A DNA stretch of 64,000 bases from Proteiniclasticum ruminis DSM 24773 (GCF_000701905.1 NZ_JNKC01000009.1:1-64000); one strand, 5' to 3'; shown: positions 54,474 to 63,925, counted from the first letter of the stretch. Numbers and translations: made by a program. The notes: generated by a model from the sequence alone, not told the origin.

Positions 54474-55430
54474 ATGAAACAGATCAACTGGGGCATACTG
54501 GGGTATGCCAGAATTGCCAAAAATGAGCTGATTCCGGCAATACTGGAGGCACCTTCCGCCAGTCTATATGGCATCGCTTCTAGAGATTCCGGGAAACGAG
54601 AAGAAGCAAGGAGCCTTTTTCCTTTTGAGAAGGTCTATGAGACCTATGAGGCGCTTTTGGAAGATGAGAACATCCAGGCGGTGTATATTCCGCTGCCCAA
54701 TGCCCTCCACAAAGAGTGGGCGGTAAAGGCCATGGAGAAGGGGAAGCATGTTCTTTGTGAAAAGCCTCTGGCTTTGTCAGAGCATGAAGTGAAGGAAATG
54801 ACAGAAGTCAGCGAAATGTATGGCGTCCTTCTCATGGAGGCGTTCATGTACCGCTACACTCCTAGAATGAAAAAGGTTATGGAGATCGTGGGTAGCGGCG
54901 TTTTAGGGGAGATTCGTCACATAGACTCCTCGTTCCGTTTTTATCTGGACCGGCCCAATTCCATCAAGATGAAGAAGGAGCTGGGTGGAGGAGCTCTCTA
55001 TGATGTGGGGTGTTATCCCGTGAGTTTTGCAAACCTCCTTCTGAAGGAAGAGCCACAGGATCTTTTTGTATCTTCTGTCATGGAGGAAGGAGTGGACATT
55101 GAGACATCGGTGCTTCTGACCTATAGTCATGGCGTCACAGCGTCCCTGCACTGTGGTTTCAATGCCTATGGAGTAAACTCTAGTGAGATTCTAGGAACCA
55201 AGGGAAGACTGGTGATTCCAGATACCTTCCTGGAAGAGGAAGGAGCGCTTACCTTCTATCATGAAGGTAAAGTAGAGACTATTTCCGTACCTGGCTGTCG
55301 CCGGTACATGCTAGAAGTGGAGGACTTTTCTCAGGCTGTTATAGAAAAGTCCAGACCGCTCATTACGCTTCAGGAAAGCCTTCTCCAGGCGCGTGTCATG
55401 GACAGAATCCTCAGAAGCATCTACAAATGA
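54474..55430 (+). CDS. Gfo/Idh/MocA family oxidoreductase (paralogue A)
   Basis: A 318-residue NAD(P)-dependent oxidoreductase. WGILGYARIAKNELIPAI is the dinucleotide-binding start, VYIPLPNALHKEWAVKAMEKGKHVLCEKPLAL holds the catalytic-site EKP Lys, and YRYTPRMKKVMEIV and GGALYDVGCYPV are substrate-side motifs of the dihydrodiol/1,5-anhydrofructose/xylose-dehydrogenase-like subgroup. It is a close paralogue of the gene at 57222, with the DUF4301 gene between them. The sugar substrate is unknown. Confidence 0.88.
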   Translation: MKQINWGILGYARIAKNELIPAILEAPSASLYGIASRDSGKREEARSLFPFEKVYETYEALLEDENIQAVYIPLPNALHKEWAVKAMEKGKHVLCEKPLALSEHEVKEMTEVSEMYGVLLMEAFMYRYTPRMKKVMEIVGSGVLGEIRHIDSSFRFYLDRPNSIKMKKELGGGALYDVGCYPVSFANLLLKEEPQDLFVSSVMEEGVDIETSVLLTYSHGVTASLHCGFNAYGVNSSEILGTKGRLVIPDTFLEEEGALTFYHEGKVETISVPGCRRYMLEVEDFSQAVIEKSRPLITLQESLLQARVMDRILRSIYK

Positions 55431-55637
55431 CAGTTTTATCTAAGAATACGCGAATGCATATCAATACAGGAAGTGTATTTAATTATTTATGAAATAAATC
55501 ACGTAAAATCAATAAATATCGGAAATACGGAGTAAATACGATGTAAAACTTTGAAGATAAATGGATGATATGTTTTTTATGGGATTCTAAAGTATAATAA
55601 GAATAAAACATGAAAAGAAGTATAGTTGGAGGATCTT

Positions 55638-56999
55638 ATGAAAGAGAATTTGGAGAAATTTAAATCTGGAACAAGGTATGTACGTATTGTATCTCCTGTA
55701 ACCCGGGAGCATCTGACGAATTCTAATGAAATTTCGGAGGAGTATCTGAACCTTCGCTGCGTAAAGTTTGTGCCTGCCAGTGGCGCTGCCACCAGAATGT
55801 TTGAGGATCTTTATCAGTATCTGGAAGAGGGAAAAGAGACGGAGGCCATCACGGAGTTTTTTAGTCGTCTGGAAGAATTTCCTTTCTATGAGGATCTCAA
55901 GGACTTTCTTTTAGAGAAGAATCTTCATAAAGATCGGGTGGAAGACCGCAAACGAATCATTGAACATCTACTTTTTGACATGAAGTATGGAGAATACCCC
56001 AAAGCCTTCATCAAAATGAACCGCTATGAGGACTTTTCGGCCATGCCCATTGAGGAGCATCTCTATGAGGGGGAGAGGTATCTGAGCCCGGAAGATCTGA
56101 AGCTTCATTTCACCATCTCTCCAAACCATGAAAAGCTCTTTTTGTCCTATCGAGAGCGTGCACTAGATGCGGGAAAACCTTTGGATATGACCTATTCCTT
56201 CCAGAAGTCCTCCACGGACACAGTGGCAGTGGATTTGGAAAATAAACCCTTTCTTCTAGAAAATGGAGAATATCTCTATAGACCTGGCGGTCATGGAGCC
56301 CTCATTGAAAACCTCAATGATCTGGATGCGGATGTGATCTTCATTAAAAACATCGATAATGTCTGCCATCGGGCGTTCTTAGAGGATACAGTGGATTCTA
56401 AGAAAAAGCTGGCTTCCATCGGCTATGAGATGAAGAAAAGAATCGATGGGTATCTTCTGAAGCTTCTGGAAAACAAGGTGGATCTTCAGGAAGTGAAAGA
56501 CTTTCTTTTGAATGATCTTCATATCTCCTATAAAGGAGAGCTCACAAGAGAGAAAGCAGTAGAGTTTCTTAACCGGCCCCTTCGGGTCTGCGGCGTGGTG
56601 AAGAACCAGGGTGAACCTGGTGGAGGACCCTTTGTCCTGGACCAGGGAGACTATACAGATCTTCAGATCTGCGAAAAGAGTGAAGTGGATTTTTCGAAAG
56701 AAGATCAAAGGATGCTTTTTGAGACTTCAGAGTTCTTTAATCCTGTGGATCTGGTGTGCTTTGTAAGAGACTATAAAGGGGAAAAGTTTGATCTTCTTCG
56801 GTACGTGAATGAGGACAGATATTTCATTTCCATGAAGAGCTATAAAGGGAAACCCATCAAAGCCCTGGAACATCCAGGACTCTGGAATGGGGCCATGGAC
56901 AGATGGAATACTCTCTTTGTGGAGGTGCCCCTTTCCACCTTTAATCCGGTGAAGAAGGTGAACGATCTTCTTTCTCCTGGTCATCGGGGCGAAGCTTAG
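55638..56999 (+). CDS. DUF4301 family protein
   Basis: A 453-residue cytosolic protein of the DUF4301 family. The N-terminal CVKFVPASGAATRMFEDLYQYLE (about residues 34-56) resembles a nucleotide-sugar-transferase phosphate-binding start, and RPGGHGALIENLNDLDADVIFIKNIDN (about 217-243) is the most conserved block. The family is known mainly from Bacteroidetes and its biochemical function is unknown to me; the fold suggests a sugar-phosphate or nucleotide-binding enzyme. ATG 55638 has GGAGG five bases upstream. Own terminator follows. It is flanked by two related oxidoreductases, hinting at a shared sugar pathway. Confidence 0.8.
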   Translation: MKENLEKFKSGTRYVRIVSPVTREHLTNSNEISEEYLNLRCVKFVPASGAATRMFEDLYQYLEEGKETEAITEFFSRLEEFPFYEDLKDFLLEKNLHKDRVEDRKRIIEHLLFDMKYGEYPKAFIKMNRYEDFSAMPIEEHLYEGERYLSPEDLKLHFTISPNHEKLFLSYRERALDAGKPLDMTYSFQKSSTDTVAVDLENKPFLLENGEYLYRPGGHGALIENLNDLDADVIFIKNIDNVCHRAFLEDTVDSKKKLASIGYEMKKRIDGYLLKLLENKVDLQEVKDFLLNDLHISYKGELTREKAVEFLNRPLRVCGVVKNQGEPGGGPFVLDQGDYTDLQICEKSEVDFSKEDQRMLFETSEFFNPVDLVCFVRDYKGEKFDLLRYVNEDRYFISMKSYKGKPIKALEHPGLWNGAMDRWNTLFVEVPLSTFNPVKKVNDLLSPGHRGEA

Positions 57000-57021
57000 G
57001 CAGTAAAGATAGTACTATAAT

Positions 57022-57072
57022 GGACAGGAGAGGGTTAGAGAGCAGTCTACTTCCTCCACTGTCCTTTTCTTT
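57022..57072 (+). terminator. Terminator after the DUF4301 gene
   Basis: GGACAGGAGAGG pairs imperfectly with CCTCCACTGTCC; TTTTCTTTTTCCC follows. Confidence 0.65.
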
Positions 57073-57221
57073 TTCCCATTGTTCAAAAATTCTTAAGGAG
57101 TGTTTTCCTCCTGTTCATGTCAAGGTAAAAGATTATGCCTATACTCCTTAGTAGCAGCTTTTTTAAAAAGCTGATTAAAAAGAATGAGATAAAAAAAGAT
57201 AGATACCAACGGAGGTAGGAC

Positions 57222-58172
57222 ATGAAAAAGATTAATTGGGGAATATTAGGGTATGCATCCATTGCCAAGGAATCAGGCATTCCAGCCATACTGGATTCCA
57301 AACATTCTCATCTGTATGCCCTGGCAAGCCAAGATGAGGAAGAGATCCAAGAGGCGAGGATAAAAGAGCCCTTTGATCAGATCTATGGGTCCTATGAAGA
57401 GCTTCTGGAGGACAGAGACGTCCATGCGGTATACATTCCGCTGCCCAACAGTCTTCATAAGGAGTGGACCGTGAAGGCACTGGAAAAAGGAAAGCATGTG
57501 CTTTGTGAGAAGCCTCTGGGTCTTACAGAAGACGAGGTGGTCCATATGATGAAGCGGGCGGAAGAACAGGACAGACTCCTCATGGAAGGCTTTATGTACC
57601 GCTATACTCCAAGAATACAGAAAGTAATGGAGATTGTGGACAGTGGTGTCTTAGGAGAAACCAGGCACATTGATGCTTCCTTCCGATTCATGATGGAAGA
57701 GGAAGGAGACATCCGTATGGACAAGGACCTGGGTGGAGGTGCTCTTTATGATGTGGGCAGTTATGGCGTGAACTTCCTGACGCTTCTGATGAAAAAAGAG
57801 CCCATCAGTATCCTGGGAACAAAGAAAGTAGAAGAAGGTGTTGATGTTCAGAGCACGGTGCTTTTTGAATATGAGAATGGAGTTACTGCGGTGATCCACA
57901 GCGGCTTCAATTCCTTTGAGAAGAATGAGGCAGAGATCATTGGCACCCAGGGAAGACTGGTGATTCCGGATCCATTCCTCTACAACGACGGAACTATAAC
58001 GCTTCATCTAGAGGGAAAGAAGGAAGACATCTATGTGGAGCCTTGTGAGAAGTTTACAGAGGAGTTTGAGGACTTTTCTGTGAGCATTCTGGACGGAAAG
58101 CTTCCGCTTTTGTCCCTTGCTGAGACCAGGATGAATGCTAGGATTCTAGACAGGATCTTTGCCGTGATTTAA
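57222..58172 (+). CDS. Gfo/Idh/MocA family oxidoreductase (paralogue B)
   Basis: A 316-residue oxidoreductase with the same plan as paralogue A: WGILGYASIAKESGIPAIL, VYIPLPNSLHKEWTVKALEKGKHVLCEKPLGL and GGALYDVGSYGVNFLTLL. The two align without gaps over most of their length. It differs in the substrate half (FRFMMEEEGDIRMDKDLGGG against FRFYLDRPNSIKMKKELGGG), so the duplicates have probably diverged in specificity. RBS GGAGGTAGG precedes the ATG. Monocistronic as far as can be seen. Confidence 0.88.
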   Translation: MKKINWGILGYASIAKESGIPAILDSKHSHLYALASQDEEEIQEARIKEPFDQIYGSYEELLEDRDVHAVYIPLPNSLHKEWTVKALEKGKHVLCEKPLGLTEDEVVHMMKRAEEQDRLLMEGFMYRYTPRIQKVMEIVDSGVLGETRHIDASFRFMMEEEGDIRMDKDLGGGALYDVGSYGVNFLTLLMKKEPISILGTKKVEEGVDVQSTVLFEYENGVTAVIHSGFNSFEKNEAEIIGTQGRLVIPDPFLYNDGTITLHLEGKKEDIYVEPCEKFTEEFEDFSVSILDGKLPLLSLAETRMNARILDRIFAVI

Positions 58173-58327
58173 GGATAAATACTGGCAGGGTTCTCGAAAT
58201 TTCTGTTTCCATTTCTCTTTCAAAGTACTCTAAGAAGTTGATAATTTCTTAAGAATTTCATGATATAATGAGTAAAACATTGAAGAAATCAGTGGAATGA
58301 TCAAGAAATGATTCGGAGGGATGAAAG

Positions 58328-58912
58328 ATGAGCGGTAAAAGAGCATTGGTGCTGCTGGCACCTGGATTTGAGGAGATTGAAGCGGTTTCTGTCATAGATA
58401 TCTTAAGAAGAGCCAAGGTGAAAGTGCAAGTGGCGTCTATTACAGAAAAAGAGGATGTGACAGGATCTCATAATATCACGCTGAAAAGTGACGTTCGTTT
58501 GGAGTTCATTGACATCTATAATGATGACTATGATTTGGTGTATCTTCCAGGAGGCGTTCCTGGTGTGAACAATCTGGCAGCCAGCGAAAAAGTGCTGGAT
58601 CTTCTTCGAAAATACAATGAAGATCAGGTGCTCATAGGGGCTATTTGCGCAGCACCTTGGGTGCTGGAGGAAGCTGGGGTTCTAAAGGGCCATGAGGCCA
58701 CTTCTGCACCAACCTTCGAAGAGAAGATTCATCCGGACAAGTATGTTCATGAAGTCTTCGTAAAGTCCGGAAACATTCTTACTTCAAGAGGAGCGGGCAC
58801 ATCGATGGAAATGGGATTCTCTCTTCTGGAGGCTTTAGGGCTTCAAGAGGATGCGGCAAAGCTTCGGGAAGATATGCAGTATAACTTCCTTCTGGAAAAG
58901 AAAGGAAAGTAG
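58328..58912 (+). CDS. DJ-1/PfpI family protein
   Basis: A 194-residue class I glutamine-amidotransferase-like protein of the DJ-1/YajL/ThiJ group: LLAPGFEEIEAVSVIDILRRA carries the conserved Glu near residue 16, and the nucleophile-elbow Cys107 lies in IGAICAAPWVLEEAG. Relatives act as protein or glyoxal-damage repair enzymes, chaperones or simple glyoxalases; which applies is not decidable here. RBS CGGAGGGATGAAAG stands before the ATG. Terminated at 58969-58998. Confidence 0.87.
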   Translation: MSGKRALVLLAPGFEEIEAVSVIDILRRAKVKVQVASITEKEDVTGSHNITLKSDVRLEFIDIYNDDYDLVYLPGGVPGVNNLAASEKVLDLLRKYNEDQVLIGAICAAPWVLEEAGVLKGHEATSAPTFEEKIHPDKYVHEVFVKSGNILTSRGAGTSMEMGFSLLEALGLQEDAAKLREDMQYNFLLEKKGK

Positions 58913-58968
58913 AATCCCTGTACATCGCAGATGAAAAGAGTCTCCATGTATAGAACTATGAATTTTGG

Positions 58969-58998
58969 GAATCTCTGAGTAAAATCAGGGATTCTTTT
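58969..58998 (+). terminator. Rho-independent terminator
   Basis: GAATCTCTGA-GTAAAA-TCAGGGATTC then TTTTTGC. Confidence 0.75.
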
Positions 58999-59071
58999 TG
59001 CATTCTCTTGAAAAAATTGGCTATAATGAATGGTATGAATGAAAATATGAGAAAGAACAGGATAAGAGAAC

Positions 59072-60829
59072 ATGCAGAGTAAATGGATGATGAAGAATAT
59101 CAGGACAGATTATGGTGCGCTGAGTAGAGCGCTGAATCTTCCAGAAGAGATTGCCAGATGCCTTGTGAACCGGTGTCCAGGAACCTTGGAGGAGATGAAG
59201 GCATATCTTCACCCCAGCCTTTCGGATCTTCACGATCCGGGTCTTATGAAGGATATGGACTTGGCGGTGGATCTGATTTTAACGGCCTTGGAGGAAGAAA
59301 AGAGAATTCGCCTCGTAGGGGATTTTGACATTGATGGATCCATGAGCATCTATATCGCGCTGTCAGCGCTGAGAGAAGTGGATGCTCTGGTGGACTACGA
59401 GATTCCAGACCGGGTAAAGGACGGCTATGGCATCAATAAAGATATGGTGGAGAAAGCCAAAGAAGAGGGGATTGATCTTCTTATTACCTTTGACAATGGT
59501 ATTTCAGCCTTCGAAGCGGTGCAGCATGCCAAGGACCTGGGTATGGACATTATCGTTACGGACCATCATGATATTCCTTATAGTATAGAAGGAGATGAGA
59601 AGAAGCAGGTGCTGCACCCAGCGGACGCTGTGGTGAACCCCAAGCAGGAAGGGTGCTCTTACCCCTACAAAGGGCTTTGCGGCGCTGTGGTGGCGTTTAA
59701 ACTCATCATAAAGCTCTATGAGGTCATGGGGATCGAAGAGGATGTGGTCACGAGGTATCTTCCTTATGCTGCCATTGCCACCGTGGGAGACATCATGGAC
59801 CTTACGGGAGAAAACAGGATCATTGTGAAACATGGCTTAGCCCTACTGAAGAATAGTAAAAATGAAGGTCTACTTGCCTTAGCAGAGGCTGCTGATCTTT
59901 CTCTTACAGATGTCTCCACCTACAGCATCGGTTTTGTTCTAGGCCCATGCTTTAATGCGGCAGGCAGACTGGCCACGGCGAGAAAGAGTGTGGAGCTTCT
60001 GTTTTCAAAAGGGGAAGAAGCCAGAAGACTCGCAAGGGAGCTTTATCAGCTGAACCAGACCAGAAAGGCCATGACAGAAGAGGGCATCATCCTTGCGGAG
60101 GACGTAATCCGTACCCATGGCTACCAAGAGGACCATGTGATGGTTCTGCATCTGGAGGACGTTCATGAGAGCCTTGCTGGAATTATTGCAGGAAGAGTGA
60201 AGGAGAGATACTACAGACCAGCCATTGTCTTGACCACCACAGAAAATGGGCTGAAAGGATCTGCTAGATCCATTGAGGAGTATAATATTTTTGAAGGGCT
60301 CAGCAGTGTGAAGGAGCATCTGAAAAAATTTGGTGGACACCCCATGGCGGCAGGGCTTACTATAGAAGAGGAGCATTTGAACTTATTGAGAGCGAGTCTG
60401 AATCAGAATTCAGAGCTGTCAGAAGAGGATCTTTTGCCGAAGGTGCGTATTGATGCCAGGCTTTCGCCTGGGAAGATCACAGAAAGCTTTGTCCGTGCTC
60501 TGGATGCTCTGGAACCTTTTGGCAAGGAGAATCCGAAGCCCGTCTTTGCGGAGAAGGAGCTTACCATTTCTCAGATCTATGTTCTAGGACAGAAGAAAGA
60601 CCATCTGAAGTTTCTTTTCCAGTCGGAAACTTCCTTGGTGGAAGGTATCTATTTCTATGGGGTGAAGAAACTGGAGGATTATTATAGGGAGGTCCATGGC
60701 ATGGAGCCTGAAAGACTGGATCTTTTGCTGAAAGACAAGAAGGTGGATCTTCTTTTCTATCCGGATCTCAACACCTACAACGGCATCACCAGAGTACAGT
60801 TGAAAATACTGGATCTCCGAATTTCTTAA
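59072..60829 (+). CDS. recJ: Single-stranded-DNA exonuclease RecJ
   Basis: A 585-residue DHH/DHHA1 nuclease degrading single-stranded DNA 5' to 3' in repair and recombination. Metal motifs: VGDFDIDGSMS (about residue 81; usually GDYDVDG), FDNGIS, VTDHHDIP (DHH motif, about 163-170), CGAVVAFKL, GPCFNAAGRL, and the DHHA1 motif GGHPMAAG (about 425), followed by the OB-like domain. Slightly divergent motif I, but all metal ligands remain. The ribosome site before ATG 59072 is weak (AGGATAAG); ATG 59087 is an alternative. Confidence 0.87.
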   Translation: MQSKWMMKNIRTDYGALSRALNLPEEIARCLVNRCPGTLEEMKAYLHPSLSDLHDPGLMKDMDLAVDLILTALEEEKRIRLVGDFDIDGSMSIYIALSALREVDALVDYEIPDRVKDGYGINKDMVEKAKEEGIDLLITFDNGISAFEAVQHAKDLGMDIIVTDHHDIPYSIEGDEKKQVLHPADAVVNPKQEGCSYPYKGLCGAVVAFKLIIKLYEVMGIEEDVVTRYLPYAAIATVGDIMDLTGENRIIVKHGLALLKNSKNEGLLALAEAADLSLTDVSTYSIGFVLGPCFNAAGRLATARKSVELLFSKGEEARRLARELYQLNQTRKAMTEEGIILAEDVIRTHGYQEDHVMVLHLEDVHESLAGIIAGRVKERYYRPAIVLTTTENGLKGSARSIEEYNIFEGLSSVKEHLKKFGGHPMAAGLTIEEEHLNLLRASLNQNSELSEEDLLPKVRIDARLSPGKITESFVRALDALEPFGKENPKPVFAEKELTISQIYVLGQKKDHLKFLFQSETSLVEGIYFYGVKKLEDYYREVHGMEPERLDLLLKDKKVDLLFYPDLNTYNGITRVQLKILDLRIS

Positions 60830-60860
60830 GTTCTTCTAAAGTGATATATTTTTACGGTAT

Positions 60861-61058
60861 TTGATTGCAAAGTGGTATTAAGTATGCTAAATTAAATCTT
60901 GTGATTGTTATTCCGTCTTTCGCGGACAACCGGTTCTTTACTCGCAGAGAGGAAGCTCGGAGCATCATACCACTGGAACCTGGCAGAAACAAGCAAAAAC
61001 CTCTATCTATTGCGTGATGATTGAAGCCTAAGCTAGTATATGCCAGGTTCCTTTTTTT
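60861..61058 (+). ncRNA. Candidate stand-alone small RNA gene
   Basis: No reading frame, yet a full transcription unit is visible: TTGATT (60861-60866), 16-bp spacer, TATGCT (60883-60888), then about 165 nt, ending in a perfect 11-bp stem GGAACCTGGCA (60975-60985)/TGCCAGGTTCC (61041-61051) and seven T. The 5' half contains further stems (TCCG/CGGA around 60915-60929). The next gene on the right is on the opposite strand, so this is not a leader. It does not match the 6S, SRP, RNase P or tmRNA hallmarks I looked for. Identity unknown. Confidence 0.55.
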
Positions 61059-61081
61059 GAAAATTGAGAAGTAATCATAAT

Positions 61082-61127
61082 AAATAGAGCCCTCATCTGA
61101 AGTTTTCTTCAGATGAGGGCTCTATTT
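61082..61127. terminator. Strong bidirectional terminator
   Basis: AAATAGAGCCCTCATCTGAAG pairs perfectly with CTTCAGATGAGGGCTCTATTT around a TTTT loop. Lies between the RNA gene and the converging sortase gene, 26 bp after the sortase stop. Confidence 0.8.
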
Positions 61128-61152
61128 GCTTTAGTGCTTTAGTTCTCCCTGG

Positions 61153-61851
61153 TCAGTTGGCAGCATTATACGCGGCTTCTGAGTGGAGCAGGTCTTTAGA
61201 ATAGGGGTAGGAGGTCTTGAAATCTGCCATGACAAAGTAGCGTTTGCCCGTGGAAGAAGAGTAGTAGCAGGTCATGAGGGAAAGTATGGCGTTTCCTCTC
61301 TTTTTTGCTTCCTGATCTTCAATGATGTACACGGCGGTGTCTGGTACGGTGGTCACATCATAGGCAACATACTCATAAATGGTCTCATTGTCTGTGAGCC
61401 TGATAATGTCTCCTTTTTTCACATCCATGAGGGAGCCAAAAAGAATATTTTTATCTTTGGAATAATGACCGGCAAGGGGGTAGTTTCCTTGTCCCATCTT
61501 CTGGTCTTTTCTCATGGAGGCAGAGCCTGCAAGAAGATTTGCATTGTTGATGCCCTTAAATATCGGGATGTTCATATCGACGCTGGGAATGACCAGTTGC
61601 CCAATGAGCAGGTTCTTATTGATTTTACTAGCATCCAGGAGAGTACCTGTGACGCTGATATCTTCTACGATGGAGAAATCAAATTCTGCTTCTTCATTCT
61701 GTTCATTTTCTTTGATCTTCTCAGGTGGATAATCAGCCACAACCTCAACGGTGTTATTGATGGTATTTTGAATGACCTGATCTTTTATTTTTGGGGTAAA
61801 GATCAGGAGCAGGCCAAATGCTATGAGGAGTACTGCAAAAAACTTCTTCAT
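61153..61851 (-). CDS. Class A-type sortase
   Basis: A 232-residue membrane-anchored transpeptidase that links LPXTG-type proteins to the wall. N-terminal signal anchor (residues 3-20), then the sortase barrel with catalytic His in LAGHYS (about 128), Cys in SLMTCYY (about 195, TLxTC motif) and Arg in GKRYFVM (about 204). IGQLVIPSVDMNIPIFKG is the class A-like opening strand. No LPXTG protein was found in this window, including the subtilase. A terminator follows; an LCP ligase gene lies upstream on the same strand. Confidence 0.88.
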   Translation of the reverse strand: MKKFFAVLLIAFGLLLIFTPKIKDQVIQNTINNTVEVVADYPPEKIKENEQNEEAEFDFSIVEDISVTGTLLDASKINKNLLIGQLVIPSVDMNIPIFKGINNANLLAGSASMRKDQKMGQGNYPLAGHYSKDKNILFGSLMDVKKGDIIRLTDNETIYEYVAYDVTTVPDTAVYIIEDQEAKKRGNAILSLMTCYYSSSTGKRYFVMADFKTSYPYSKDLLHSEAAYNAAN

Positions 61852-61981
61852 ATAAATCCCTCTTTCATGACTTCTTTTATAACTATAACATTGTATGGTG
61901 GTGGCTTCAACGGAAAGAAAGTTACAAATCTGTTTTGAGTCTTTGTTGTTTGATTATTGGAGCAGTGTTTCACAGAAGGAG

Positions 61982-62021
61982 AAAAAAAGAGCACTGCAGA
62001 ACGTTGTATTCTGTAGTGCTC
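61982..62021 (-). terminator. Rho-independent terminator of the LCP gene
   Basis: On the minus strand GAGCACTACAGAA/TTCTGCAGTGCTC followed by seven T, just after the LCP stop. Confidence 0.8.
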
Positions 62022-62028
62022 AAGAACT

Positions 62029-63048
62029 CTAATTGGTTGTTTTTTCATCTAGGTAGATGTATCTACCGATACTATGGATTGCTGACTCACGATTGAAGAC
62101 ATAATAGTAGATGCCCTTGATGGTTTGTCCACTGGAATAACTGTCTTCAGGGAAGCGGTTCTGCTCCACTGTTCTAATACCACTGGTCACTACATTTCCT
62201 GCAATACTTAGAATGTCGTTAGAAGCCATGTTTGTTGTTACTAATGGCATAATCTTACTTAAGATACCAGGATAGGAAGTCACAGACTTATCAAGCATCT
62301 TCTTGATGATTGCTTCCATAACGGTTCTTTGACGTTCAGATCGAGCAAAGTCAGAATCTATTTTTCTGATTCTACTGTATTGTAGTGCTTGGGCACCAGT
62401 TAGATTATAGGTTCCTGCTGAAGATATTCCAGATATTTTTGATGCTTCAGCGTTGGTAACCTTTATACTAACGCCCCCCAAAATATCAACAATTTTAGGT
62501 AGTGTTGTAAAGTTTACGGTGGCAAAGTTCTTAATATCTAGATGGAAGTTGGAGTTCAAAGTCTTCAGCGCCAGTTCAGGACCTCCGAAGGCATAAGCGT
62601 GGTTTACCTTATCCATTCCTCGATCTGGGATATTCACATAGCTGTCTCTGATGATGGAGGAAAGCTTGATTTTCTTGGAATTTCTATCAATGGTCACAAT
62701 CATGATGGCATCGCTTCGGCCTCGTTTTCCGATGGGAGCGTCTACCCCAAAGAGAGCAATATTTGTAATTCCATTTACATCCTCATAATAAAAAGGAAGA
62801 TCTCCGTTTTCTCCCACACCTCCGGGGATTTCAACCCCTTCTTCATATTCAAACTCAAATTCCTTATCACCAATTCCAAGTCCTTCATCGTCTGTTGTTA
62901 TAGCTTCTTTATTAGTGGAGTTCAGCAGACTATGTACATAAGCATAACCGAACCCACTGAGAAAAAGTATAACAGCCAGGGCAATGAGTAAAGGTGTTTT
63001 CACATTTTTCTTTTTTTTGTTTACAGTCTTATATTCTCTTCTCTTCAT
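62029..63048 (-). CDS. LytR-CpsA-Psr (LCP) family cell-wall glycopolymer ligase
   Basis: A 339-residue membrane protein: basic N-terminus (KRREYKTVNKKKK), one membrane helix (about residues 19-38), an acidic linker, then the LCP catalytic domain with ALFGVDAP, RSDAIMIVTID, SIIRDSYVNIPD, KVNHAYAFGG and LQYSRIRKIDSDFARSERQR (pyrophosphate-binding Arg cluster). LCP enzymes transfer teichoic acid or capsule polymers from undecaprenyl diphosphate to peptidoglycan. It releases undecaprenyl phosphate, so its chemistry connects with uppP at 2 kb. Own terminator. Confidence 0.9.
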   Translation of the reverse strand: MKRREYKTVNKKKKNVKTPLLIALAVILFLSGFGYAYVHSLLNSTNKEAITTDDEGLGIGDKEFEFEYEEGVEIPGGVGENGDLPFYYEDVNGITNIALFGVDAPIGKRGRSDAIMIVTIDRNSKKIKLSSIIRDSYVNIPDRGMDKVNHAYAFGGPELALKTLNSNFHLDIKNFATVNFTTLPKIVDILGGVSIKVTNAEASKISGISSAGTYNLTGAQALQYSRIRKIDSDFARSERQRTVMEAIIKKMLDKSVTSYPGILSKIMPLVTTNMASNDILSIAGNVVTSGIRTVEQNRFPEDSYSSGQTIKGIYYYVFNRESAIHSIGRYIYLDEKTTN

Positions 63049-63193
63049 TAAAGTACCTCCGAGGGACTATATTATATTATTATTTCAATTTACAATTATA
63101 CAGTATATTTGGCTGAAAATATGACAAATTAGATAAATTAAGAAATATTCAACCAAAACTAAGACTTTACTTCGGAAGTCTTCAATTTTGAGG

Positions 63194-63925
63194 CTATATT
63201 TTATTCAATAGCTTGTCTAGCTTTTCAAGAGTATTGCCAATACCATCATGAATTTCGGTCACATTATAGTGGTGCGCATAAGGAGTAGCATCTCTGTTGA
63301 TGATGATCATAGATTTATTTTTTAGACCGAATACCTCAGGGATACTGGCAGCTGGATATACTTTAAGTGAGGTTCCCAAAACAAGAAGAAGGTCTGCTTT
63401 TTCTGCCATGGTGAATGCCTTATGGATCAGTGAGACTTCTTCATCATAGAGTACGATGTCTGGTTTAAATACACCGCCACAGAGACAGCTGTAACCATCT
63501 TTAAAAATCTCGTGAAGAGATCGTTTCTGGTGGCAGTTTGTGCAGGTGCAGGTGGCCAATGTGCCATGAAGTTCCAACACGTTTTTACTGCCTGCTTTTT
63601 GATGGAGCATATCGATGTTCTGTGTAATGATATTTATAGTAAGAGTGGTCTCCCACTTCGCTAGAATCAGGTGTCCTTTATTAGGGGAGAATCCTGTAAC
63701 ATTTAGCTTTTCTTTTAGGTACTGATAGAAAAGGGCTGTATTATGGTAAAAGAATCTTCTGGAGAGAAGATCTTCTGGATAATACCCTTCATAAAGACTT
63801 GACCCCAGTCCGTCTTTAGATCTGAAGTCTTTGAGACCGGATTCTGTGGACATGCCTGCACCGGTAAGCACAAGTATATTTTTTGAGTTTTTCAGCAGTT
63901 CAGCAGATTTTAATAGTAGATTCAT
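63194..63925 (-). CDS. Sirtuin NAD-dependent protein deacylase
   Basis: A 243-residue Sir2-family enzyme, removing acyl groups from lysines with NAD+. Motifs: VLTGAGMSTESGLKDFRS (about residues 19-36), ITQNIDMLHQKAG, the catalytic His in VLELHGTLATC (about 117), four zinc Cys (CTNC...CLCGG) and LVLGTSLKVYPAA. ATG 63925 has AGAAGGTG six bases upstream; GTG 63934 is the longer alternative. It stands alone on the minus strand at the right edge. Confidence 0.9.
   Translation of the reverse strand: MNLLLKSAELLKNSKNILVLTGAGMSTESGLKDFRSKDGLGSSLYEGYYPEDLLSRRFFYHNTALFYQYLKEKLNVTGFSPNKGHLILAKWETTLTINIITQNIDMLHQKAGSKNVLELHGTLATCTCTNCHQKRSLHEIFKDGYSCLCGGVFKPDIVLYDEEVSLIHKAFTMAEKADLLLVLGTSLKVYPAASIPEVFGLKNKSMIIINRDATPYAHHYNVTEIHDGIGNTLEKLDKLLNKI

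Noticed and set aside
60895-61058. 6S RNA, SRP RNA, RNase P RNA or tmRNA
   Set aside because: The 5' and 3' ends do not pair as in 6S; the SRP tetraloop/GGAAGCAG core, RNase P core elements and a tmRNA tRNA-like end are not seen.
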